DNA from: Acanthaster planci
Taxonomy: Eukaryota; Echinodermata; Asteroidea; Valvatida; Acanthasteridae
Assembly (NCBI RefSeq): GCF_001949145.1
Contig: NW_019091410.1
Coordinates: forward strand, 152,711-216,710
Direction of reading: 5' to 3'
Length of the DNA stretch: 64,000 bases
Shown here one piece after another: positions 58,101 to 64,000 of this stretch. Both the position numbers and the translations under genes were made by a program. The notes below the pieces were generated by a model. The model ran no database searches. It had not been told where the DNA came from and saw only the letters and a list, made by a program, of their open reading frames with translations. Each line of letters begins with the position of its first letter. Within the stretch, counting starts at the first letter, position 1.

Positions 58101-61100
58101 CGGTGCATTTTTTCTCATTTAAAGCAAAAGAAAAACTTCCCTTCCTCTTCATGAATTTTGCATTCGGATATTCAAATTTGGAAAAAAAAATTCGGATATT
58201 CAATGATCGATCCAATACTCAGATATTCGGCACAGCCCCATGGCATTGCAGGCTGTTTTGTCTCTCGGGCAATTCCATTCAAGACTCTTGTCCGGTCTAC
58301 ATGTATTTAAGCTGTGGTACCCCTACGTGCAGTGGCTCTGTCGATCAGAATGCAACGGATGCAGTCTAAGGTAATTGGCCATTCAGGAAGAGCTGCATTG
58401 CTGGTTGTGACTAAATGCATCTATCATAATTTTGCTCCAAGGAACCGAGATGATGGGTTGCCGTGATGAAGTGTGACTTTAATTTCTTTTTTTAAAGATG
58501 TTCGCCGCTGATACTGGGGCTCAGGCGCAAGGTACAAACCCAACCCGAGTCCAGCGATATGTCGGTCCGTGATTGAACATGCCCAAAGATTGCAGACATG
58601 TTTGTTTTGATAGTGTTGCGGCACAGAGGTACCTGTGCACTGGCGTGTCATACTTAACGTGGACCTCTGCACAAAAGAATGCAGGGTACGATGGCGTTGT
58701 GTGGACTTGCACATGTCCACACAAGGTTTCCCCCTGGCGTTGTGTGGACTTACACATGTCCACACAAGGTTTCCCCCTGGTGTTGTGTGGACTTGCACAT
58801 GTCCACACAAGGTTTCCCCCTCTCTGGAAAAGGGGTTTAGAGGCATTTTGGGGTAGGGGTTTGGTTGGGGTAAAAGGAAGAGGAATAGTCAAGGAAACCT
58901 TGTACAAAAAAAACAGCCAAAAATCTTGTTCGTGGTTGATTAAAAATAAGTATTTTCACCGAGTTTTCTTAACTGCACGAAAACAAAGGAATGTCCACTG
59001 TAGATTTGTAACGTAAACATGTGTGTACATGTACATATATGATAAAGTTGTTAGCAGTGGCATGCATAGGCTTCCACACTGGAGCGTGCTGAATGGACTC
59101 TTTGGCTCGGACTCAGGGCAGCATTGTTGCTGAATTGATCGTGTCATTTTCACCTTGAAACCCCAACTTTTATTAGGGGTCCTCCGAACAGCCTGCCGAA
59201 TGCACCAAACTCAGCTTGAAATGAGGACCCTCCTTCCTTGATGGAACTGAATTACATGTTCATGCAAGTGTGGCTTTTCCATATGTCCCAAATTGGCAGC
59301 TTTGTGGTGCCGACTGCTGCCTTACTGGTGTAATGGCATTTACTCGTGGCCAGTCGATTCCTAAATTGTCAGGAAAGAACTGTTGAACAAATCCGACATA
59401 AAGTTGTACACATGCACAACTTTTGACCAGCGTTACGTTGAACAGGGTTAGCATGGAGGAAATTTATGACAATCGAGGTTCACGAGCATGGGTTGCGGTA
59501 CCGCAGAGTTCCTCCAATCAATTTTTTGTTTCCAGAATTACTCAACTCCTGGGAAAGGACCAATCAAACAAAGGATCCCTGGGGGCGGAAGAGTAGGAAG
59601 CGGAGGAAGGCATACGGGGAAGGCAGAAATTTGGCTGGGCTCTTCCCCAGTCTGTAGCCGCTTTTCCTGGTTTCTACTTCGACTGTTGACAATACCCCGA
59701 CACACACACTGCCATCCAAGAGTGATTCATCCACGCCATCTGTATCAAATTTTACCCCGAAATTGGGTGATTGGGCCGCGACTGCTGTTACAAATTACTG
59801 TTTCATTTTCATGTGGCTGTGTCATTACAGCGAGAAGTTTTGCAAGTCATTTGATGGAGTAGTTGCTGAGTGAAGAGTCACATTTTTTGGAGATGCGCCG
59901 CCCAGTAACAGCAAATGTTCCATAGATCTGGGCTTCTCGAGCTTGTTATCGGTGTGATTTCCTGCTTAAATTTTTCTGTGCTTCTCTTTTGGGGGCCAAC
60001 TCAAAATGACCATATTTGGAAATGAATGACTGCCAACCCCAAATGATATATTATGTAGGTGGATGTACGTGTACAGTCTTTGTGAGCTTTTATTGAGGTT
60101 CTGTACTGAAAATAGCCAATTCACTTACCCATTGGATCCAATTCACATACCAATTGGATCCAATTCACTTACCAATTCAATAACCAATTCCAAAACCAAT
60201 TGCTTTTGCTCGGAATCAATTGGAATCCAATTGGGTTCAATTGGTTTGAATAGTAAATTCGGATCTTTTCTCAGTTGGACCATTTCAAACCAATTGAGTC
60301 CCATTTGAAAAATTTGCTTGATGGGGGAAACAAGCTGAAAGCAAACCAATTGGAACCAGTTGCATCCCATTTGAAATTCCAATTGATTGGGGAAAATAAA
60401 CAGCAAAGAAAAAAATGCCAATTGAAACCAATTGCGTCCCATTTGAAATCTCCAATTGATTGGGAAAATAAATGGGAGAGAAAACTTACCAACTGAAACC
60501 AATTGAGCACCAATTGATTGGCAATTGGGGGCAATTCATTCTAATTAAAACCAATTCAAAAATCAATTGGTTTGAATAGGCCATTTTCAATGGGTTGAGA
60601 GAAGTTTTTGTGTCATTTTCATTTAGAAATGTTTACAGTAGGTAATGCTGTGTGCAAGCGCTGCGCGTCAGTGGTTACACAGACAGGGATGTCACACACA
60701 CACACATTGTAGGACGCCTCAACAACTTTGCATGTGCCACCAACACGGAATCACCACAGGACCTAGTTTCAAAGAACTGCTGATCAGAAAGGTTTTGCTT
60801 AGCTGATTTTACAGGTAACCGGTCACAGGAAAGTAGACTCTGCATAATGTTTAGCTGGTTACCGACTTTTGCTAATTGCATATTTTCTTGGCTTAGCAAA
60901 TTCCCGTGTTTGGCCATTGTGTGAAATTGGCACCAGGTTTGTGCGCATTCAGATGAAAAGAGAGAAGGCATTCTCGGTGTTGTGAGCCCAGAAATGCAGT
61001 CCATGCACACAATGTGGTCCCGCTCACTGGAAATCTTTTTTATTGTCACTTTGTGCCATAAAATCATACTGTTGTAGTTAGGACTCCAGTTCCTGTGCAG

Positions 61101-64000
61101 GGCTCCTTTTCCAAAATCCTGGATTCATTTTAGGGTCTGGCTTCAACTTCAAGTGCTGGTACATGCATTACCAGTATTTTTGTTGTCGGAACCACATGAA
61201 AATGTGCTAACATGCGACAGACCTTCCGGGAGCAGCAAATGGAGCTGCGGCGAGTCAGAGGGTGTCAACTTAGAGATCTAAACACTCGTGAAACTGAATA
61301 TTGGGAACAAATTAACACAAAGTTTTTTGGGGGAAAATGTGAATTACAGTCTGAAATCTGACCACTTTACTGAAAAACCCACGCGTACACCAACTGTACA
61401 CTGAAACGCCGCAGCGGGAGGCACCTCTTATTGATAACTTCCTCGTCTTCCCTTCACGGGGGAGCCAGGCTTCGAACAAGAAACATCTCTGCAAATTTCA
61501 GTTCCTACAACTTTGGCCAGAATCCAGGCACGTGCATTTTGAGAACCCCGTCCCTCTTTTTTTTTTTTTTTGTCCCAGGACTGGGTTCTTTTTAGTAGCT
61601 GTCGCCCGCAGGCAGGTTCCTGCTGAGTTGAAGGGGGAGATGGGGACCTGGGCCTCATCGACTGGTGGACTGGTTACGCTTAAGAGAGGGTCTGTTAGTA
61701 CCCAGACTGGTCCCCCCCTGCTCACATTGCAACGTGAAACGTGCTCCTGACCTTGTTTGGAATGCCCTTGACAATTTGTCAATGGTAAGAGACTCCAAAC
61801 GTGAGCAGAATAAGGTTTTTACATCATAAAGAGAATACTGTTTTCCTGCTGTTGACGAATAACTAAAAATGGCTTCTTAACACAGTCATTGCTGTTTGTT
61901 GTTGAACCCGATTATGCTGTTTAAAGTTTCTTTTAATTTTTAGTGCACGAAGTTCGTGCATTTTTTTGTCTCACAGCTACAACCCCCAAAGTGGCTGAGA
62001 GACTTTGTGGGTCGTTTGGAGTACATGCATCTTTGCATGGGACCAAATGCTCGAAATGCTGAGAATCGTTTGTATTGTGGAATTCTCGCCTTGCCAATGA
62101 GTAGCAGTGATGTGTGAAATTCTAGAAATTATATTCAAAGAGATTTCAGACGGGTTCACGTTTTGGGGCTCAGGCGTTGACCTGTGCTTTGTACAGGTTT
62201 CGTAATGCGCTCGGAATATTCTTTTTCTCCTTTTTGTGGAGGTCAGAGGTGGCAGTTTCCCAATTTGAAGAATGTCTTTCATGCATTGCAACATTTTTAT
62301 AAGTCGCGTGTGCGGGAGGGAAAAAAGGGGGAAATCCCAAAGTAATTATTATTGTTATTCTCTGCCGTTGGTTGTGGTTGATAATAGAGCAAGAACTTCA
62401 CTGGTCAACATTGCAGTGCAAAGGGAAGGTAACATACCAGGGATCTGCAATTAAGTTAGTCACGTACTATATGTAAAACAGTCAACGTACATGCAGAAAA
62501 AATCCTGGCCAAGTCACGCTCTACCTGAACGGGAAATGAAATGTAGAGCCCCTCTTCAGGGATTCTATATTGCATTCAGGATTACTTGAAATACAAAAAA
62601 ATAACATTTTAAACGAAAAAAAAAATTGAAGACCTGAGAGCCTGCAAAGGGGGCAGTTATTCTCAATTACAGTGACTGTCATTTTTCATGGACTGATGCT
62701 ACTACTTGTTAAGAAAAAACCTGTTCCTGGTCAGACAGCTTTGGGGGGCTATGGTGCACCTGCATGTGGCTGTGTTGCATCAAAGTGTGAACTTTGACAG
62801 CAGGAAAACTGTGACCTTTTATCCTCTGTGAAAGAGAAACCAGCACTGCCCTAGGGGCGAGTACTGCACCCCATCAATTGCACACAATGCAGATTTCCAT
62901 GCGACCGTTTTGTAATGTTGTATAAACAGGCACATGTGTGGCAGAGTACATATTTAGTCAGGTGGAAGGTCAGGCACAAGAGAGTTCTGAGGGTCTAGAA
63001 AAACCGGGACAGTGTGTCAGAAATATTAGATTCTTTTTTGAGATTTGGGAATGCGTTTCCGAAATGTCTTTGAGGAGAACGGAGGAGGTTCACGAGCACA
63101 TGGAGAAATTCATTTTCAGTTCTTGCTGCATTGTTCTAACCAAGAAATCTTGTTTTTTCATACTTTCCCTTTTTGAATCAATCCATCAGTGTTTTGCTTC
63201 AAACCTGATGTGCATGGGCGGCGATTTCTTTTCACCCGGGGGGGGTGATTTCTGAAAGCTCAGCACGGCCTCTATCCCAGGTGAGCGCGCGACGCTGGCA
63301 AGTGCGGAGTCGGTGGTGCAGGCTAAGGATGCACATAGTCAGTGACTTGAAAAGGGGGAAGGGATGATTATATTGATAATTCCCCCAGGTCAAAAGGGAG
63401 GGGGAGAATATCCCCCATCCCTGGGAGATCCGCCCATGTGCCTACTGGTATGTGCCAGATAACATGATTAAAAAATAACTGTTTCCCTGGAAGTTTTCTC
63501 ATGACATTTGTGTGTCGCCTCTACTTGTCACACAGATAAAAATGAAACACTGAAAAATTGACATGGTTGTGCAGTAAATTGGCCAATAAACGTGTATTTA
63601 TTTTATCAACAGACGCCTCGAGCGCAATAAATTTAAGGGCCGTTCGGTGAAACCACTCTAAATTTCAGCAGAAAGAAATGAATCAAGAAAAACGTGAATC
63701 ACCAGAGACAAGAGAAAGTGCCAAAATGAAAGATGGAGTACACTGTTTTGCTTGTACAGTTCAAGTGTACTTTTGATCTTTTAGATTTACACAGAAGGAG
63801 TCCCAGTTTTAACCTTAAGAGGGTTGGGACTTTTTTTTTTCTCTTTAAGAGTTTCTGTCACGTGTAGGTTGATGTCACCCATGCACCACTTGCCCTGAGC
63901 TTCCCTGTCTGTGTTTTTCATCAGTGACTCCCATGTTTTGAAAACATTTTGTAAAAGTCAGACGCACTGTACTCACGAAATACCCCAAACCACATAATCA
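25115..64000 (+). CDS. CYTH: Cytohesin (ARF-GEF), 5' part: exons 1-6, continues beyond window
   Basis: Join: 25115-25190, 35318-35391, 42343-42404, 47277-47346, 54320-54438, 54710-54790. All are GT-AG and all phases agree, giving 160 complete residues so far. Order: short acidic N-terminus ([10 protein letters not shown]...), coiled coil from about residue 28 to 70 ([36 protein letters not shown]), basic linker [16 protein letters not shown], then the start of Sec7 ([19 protein letters not shown]). Known of the family: cytohesins activate ARF GTPases at membranes and have a coiled coil, Sec7 and a PH domain that binds phosphoinositides. The Sec7 catalytic loop and PH domain are not in this window, because intron 6 runs past 64000. 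Vertebrates have several paralogues (CYTH1-4), so no number is assigned. Confidence 0.95.
25792..25882. repeat. Near-perfect 91-bp hairpin
   Basis: Arms of about 37 bp: CCACAAATAGGGCTGTAGTG... and its inverse ending CACTACAGCCCTATTTGTGG, with one or two mismatches and a short loop (CTCTTATCTGGAG). The right arm recurs at 53728-53778. Confidence 0.93.
28825..28925. repeat. 51-bp tandem repeat, 2 copies
   Basis: GGCGCAGACAGTGACTTTGT at 28825 and GGCGCAGACAATGACTTTGT at 28876, each followed by TATGTATGTA and CCATGGCTTTGTT. Confidence 0.88.
30516..30983. mobile_element. Non-autonomous hAT-like DNA transposon, older copy
   Basis: 468 bp similar end to end to 57758-58240 (shared GTCAATTTGAATAATTCA, GATTGTTGATAAACAAACCA and ATTCGGCACAGCCC). 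Termini TAGGACTG / CAGCCCTA are degraded inverted repeats. No clean target-site duplication is visible. No coding frame. Confidence 0.8.
33022..33200. repeat. 33-bp minisatellite, 5 copies
   Basis: AGGCCTGTTG recurs at 33044, 33077, 33110, 33143 and 33176, an exact 33-bp period. Each unit contains the palindrome GTACATGTAC. Because 33 is a multiple of 3, long frames stay open on both strands (including a 265-codon minus-strand frame), but these are repeat artefacts. Confidence 0.95.
33391..33669. mobile_element. MITE related to the GGGTCATTCTAT family
   Basis: About 60-bp inverted termini: left GGGTGATT...GGGGTCCAACTTGGGGACA and the inverse at the right end (TGTCCCCAAGTTGGACC). The inner TIR sequence GGGGTCCAA is shared with 42599-42850. 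279 bp, non-coding. Confidence 0.82.
35318..35391 (+). CDS. CYTH: Cytohesin coding exon 2 (coiled coil)
   Basis: 74 nt after acceptor ...tttctcgtag, ending at donor gtaagt. Encodes [24 protein letters not shown] following the split Asp. It matches the DLTxEExxxLxxIRRxKQxLLxxI signature at the start of the cytohesin coiled coil. Confidence 0.97.
36083..36272. repeat. Dispersed repeat (copy 2 of 2)
   Basis: Counterpart of 15369-15560, with TTGGACCAAGAGAGGGCGCA near the start and GGGGGTGCTTCTGCTCACGG at the end. In cytohesin intron 2. Confidence 0.82.
39774..39866. repeat. Short TTAACCC-type element (copy 2, with insertion)
   Basis: Shares AACCCTAA, CCTCCAATTT and GTGCACCCTAGGGAGTTA with 9200-9268. 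About 20 bp longer in the centre, with decayed termini. Confidence 0.75.
42343..42404 (+). CDS. CYTH: Cytohesin coding exon 3 (coiled coil)
   Basis: 62 nt; acceptor ...gtttctacag, donor gtaaga. Encodes [20 protein letters not shown] plus two bases. The heptad pattern continues from exon 2 and matches the family (EEIxEVxxEIExL). A (CAAA)n tract begins about 14 bp into the following intron. Confidence 0.96.
42419..42446. repeat. (CAAA)n microsatellite
   Basis: About seven CAAA units directly downstream of the cytohesin exon-3 donor. Confidence 0.95.
42599..42850. mobile_element. MITE, GGGTCATTCTAT family (copy 2)
   Basis: Termini GGGTCATTCTATT and, inverted, GGGTAATTCTATT; AATTAGGGGTCCAA in the left arm matches the other family members. 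252 bp in cytohesin intron 3. Confidence 0.8.
42960..43165 (+). mobile_element. tRNA-derived SINE with conserved central domain
   Basis: A degenerate B-box-like GGGGCTCAAATCCAGC is followed by TGTCCTTGAGCTGGCCACTT and CTCTCTACCCAGGAATATA, then AAATGGTACCGG. This arrangement of a tRNA head plus a 'TGTCCTTGxGCxxGxCACTTTACC' domain is typical of SINEs in many marine invertebrates. No specific family name assigned. Confidence 0.75.
47277..47346 (+). CDS. CYTH: Cytohesin coding exon 4 (basic linker), tandem acceptor
   Basis: Encodes (split Ser)[23 protein letters not shown], ending at donor gtagag. [11 protein letters not shown] is nearly invariant immediately before the cytohesin Sec7 domain. 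The acceptor reads attcagcag, a NAGNAG site: using the second AG (exon from 47280) would remove one Ser and keep the frame. Confidence 0.96.
49132..49513. repeat. Tandem duplication, period about 240 bp
   Basis: GGCGTGCAACTGTTCCTCGG (about 49135) recurs as GGCGTGCAACTTTTCCTTGG (about 49372). Each copy continues with a GATTGGAAT(A/T)TCCTC motif and a (G/A)AGTTGC end. Copies are diverged. Confidence 0.78.
50422..50817. repeat. AT-rich palindromic element with internal degenerate periodicity
   Basis: Flanking arms are loosely inverted (CCATTTTCACTT... versus ...AAGTGAAATGG). The interior repeats a core like TTTTCC-x-ACAAA-x-GGAAAA (ATTTTCCCACAAAGG, ATTTTCACACAAAG, TCTTCCTACAAG, ATTTTCCAACAAATGG). 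Open frames on both strands reflect the bias, not genes. Confidence 0.75.
52358..52640. repeat. AGTGCGCCACCAAGAGG family, right-truncated copy
   Basis: Begins AGTGCGCCACCAAGAGGTTG and follows the interior of 2240-2590 (TGGGAGAAATG..., CAGGGAAC, AAGTTGTCTGCTGA). No matching inverted right end was found. Confidence 0.7.
52691..52819. mobile_element. MITE, GGGTCATTCTAT family (right-half fragment)
   Basis: Ends TAGAATGACCC with an ATGTAACA...ATGGACTCCA arm. Its inner part (TTTGACAAGTAATTTGCA) matches the interior of 3108-3339. The left terminus is missing. Confidence 0.7.
53728..53778. repeat. Half copy of the 25792 hairpin element
   Basis: GAGACAGATTGTAAAAGAGA then GCCACTACAGCTCTACGTGT matches the right half of 25792-25882, including the flanking GGGGCTAG. 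The left arm is absent. Confidence 0.82.
54320..54438 (+). CDS. CYTH: Cytohesin coding exon 5 (start of Sec7)
   Basis: 119 nt; acceptor ...ttttccaacag, donor gtacgt. Encodes [20 protein letters not shown] and [19 protein letters not shown]. The [19 protein letters not shown] block is a Sec7 hallmark in cytohesins. Confidence 0.98.
54710..54790 (+). CDS. CYTH: Cytohesin coding exon 6 (Sec7)
   Basis: 81 nt; acceptor ...catcttccag, donor gtaggt. Encodes [20 protein letters not shown] and ILVQAL plus two bases. It matches the (F/L)N-x-x-VLxAFVxxHEFxDxxLVQALR segment. The next expected segment (QFLWSFRLPGEAQ) was not found before 64000. Confidence 0.98.
55539..55562. repeat. Poly(T) run
   Basis: An uninterrupted T run of more than 20 in cytohesin intron 6, possibly the tail of a retroposed sequence on the minus strand. 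No adjacent element recognised. Confidence 0.85.
56452..56760. repeat. Tandem duplication with 135- and 149-bp spacing
   Basis: ACCAGAAGTGCCTC occurs at 56452, 56587 and 56736. The first two units share GTCCACAGAAGGTTCTC, TTATGAGGACC and CAAAGGTACTT. The second unit carries an extra CCTTGTGTGGACC. Confidence 0.88.
57758..58240. mobile_element. Non-autonomous hAT-like DNA transposon with 8-bp TSD
   Basis: 483 bp bounded by TGGGGCTGGGTC and, inverted, TGGGGCTGTGCC. The flanks carry a perfect 8-bp direct repeat TGGCATTG (57750-57757 and 58241-58248), the target-site duplication length of hAT transposons. Subterminal GAATATTCG-type palindromes occur at both ends. No transposase frame is present. 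Related to 30516-30983. Confidence 0.85.
58640..59000. mobile_element. TGTGGAC family element, opposite orientation, with expanded minisatellite
   Basis: Shares about 150 bp with 3379-3642 in reverse orientation and ends AAAGGAATGTCCACTG. At its left side a 43-bp unit is tandemly repeated (58696-58826). A third, weaker relative lies at 37490-37600 (GTGTGGACTAGG...GGAATGGTCAAGGAAC). Confidence 0.75.
58696..58826. repeat. 43-bp minisatellite, about 3 copies
   Basis: Unit begins GTTGTGTGGACTTGCACATG and ends AAGGTTTCCCCCTGGC. Starts at 58696, 58739 and 58782. Each unit contains an inverted pair TGTGGAC / GTCCACA. Confidence 0.9.
60115..60600. repeat. CAATTG-dense degenerate repeat tract
   Basis: About 490 bp packed with CCAATTG/CAATTGG words, many in the form ACCAATTG or CAATTGATTGG. 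Three degenerate units of about 70 bp are recognisable (CCCATTTGAAA...TTGATTGGG at about 60300, 60368 and 60438). The word is self-complementary, so both strands look alike and several frames stay open; no protein is implied. Confidence 0.88.
63209..63443. mobile_element. G/C-rich MITE-like element
   Basis: TGTGCATGGGCGGCGATTT at the left and, inverted, GGCACATGGGCGGATCT at the right. The interior carries G-runs (GGGGGGGG, AAAAGGGGGAAGGG) and CCCCC runs that partly pair. Non-coding. Confidence 0.6.

Larger units (their letters stand above)
54791..64000 (+). other. Cytohesin intron 6, 5' part
   Basis: At least 9210 bp with no further cytohesin exon. Contains a poly(T) run (about 55539-55562), a 135/149-bp-period duplication, a hAT-like element with target-site duplication, a 43-bp minisatellite, the CAATTG-dense tract and a G/C-rich MITE near the end. 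The rest is unique-looking and non-coding as far as I can see. Confidence 0.6.

Noticed and set aside
58696-58826. CRISPR-like repeat-spacer array
   Set aside because: Contiguous 43-bp tandem units with no variable spacers, in eukaryotic DNA; it is a minisatellite.
60143-60502. 119-codon frame with repeated NWFQL-like peptides
   Set aside because: Arises from the CAATTG-dense array, with comparable frames on the other strand.
61085-61110. Cytohesin exon 7 (QFLW...) at a CAGTTCCTGTG match
   Set aside because: The downstream reading does not continue with the Sec7 sequence and no acceptor precedes it.
63600-63660. Exon-like acceptor ...atcaacag before ACGCCTCGAGCG
   Set aside because: The reading frames close quickly and none resembles Sec7.

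Overview
This is eukaryotic, metazoan nuclear DNA. It has spliced genes with canonical GT-AG introns, introns of up to about 10 kb, abundant short inverted-repeat transposons, tRNA-derived SINEs and a truncated LINE. Protein similarity to vertebrate WDR13 and cytohesin, the SINE type, and the density of TACATGTA-like and ACCGGTA-like words suggest a marine invertebrate. An invertebrate deuterostome (echinoderm or hemichordate) is my best guess, but the sequence does not settle it.

Two protein-coding genes account for all the coding sequence I can support. They lie head to head, with 487 bp between their start codons. On the minus strand, WDR13 (a WD40-repeat protein) runs from its ATG at 24627 to its TAG at 6963. 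I reconstructed it as 14 coding exons encoding 482 residues, with every splice phase consistent except for one extra base in exon 11. On the plus strand, a cytohesin (ARF guanine-nucleotide exchange factor) starts at 25115. Its first six coding exons (to 54790) encode the N-terminus, the coiled coil and the first part of the Sec7 domain. The rest of Sec7, including the catalytic region, and the PH domain must lie beyond 64000.

Layout: 1-6962 is repeat-rich 3' flank of WDR13 with no recognised gene. 6963-24627 is WDR13, with a partial exon-9 duplication in intron 9 and a decayed LINE 3' end in intron 1. 24628-25114 is the shared, probably bidirectional promoter. 25115-64000 is the 5' part of cytohesin, which is mostly intron filled with MITE-like elements, two copies of a non-autonomous hAT-like element (one with a perfect 8-bp target-site duplication), minisatellites, a SINE, and an unusual CAATTG-dense tract at 60115-60600.

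There is no operon-like organisation, CRISPR array, rRNA or intact autonomous mobile element. I found no wholly new system. The most notable observations are the divergent WDR13/cytohesin pair, the single-base frameshift in WDR13 exon 11, the exon-9 partial duplication, a tandem NAGNAG acceptor in cytohesin, a candidate internal alternative first exon, and several families of hairpin-forming repeats.
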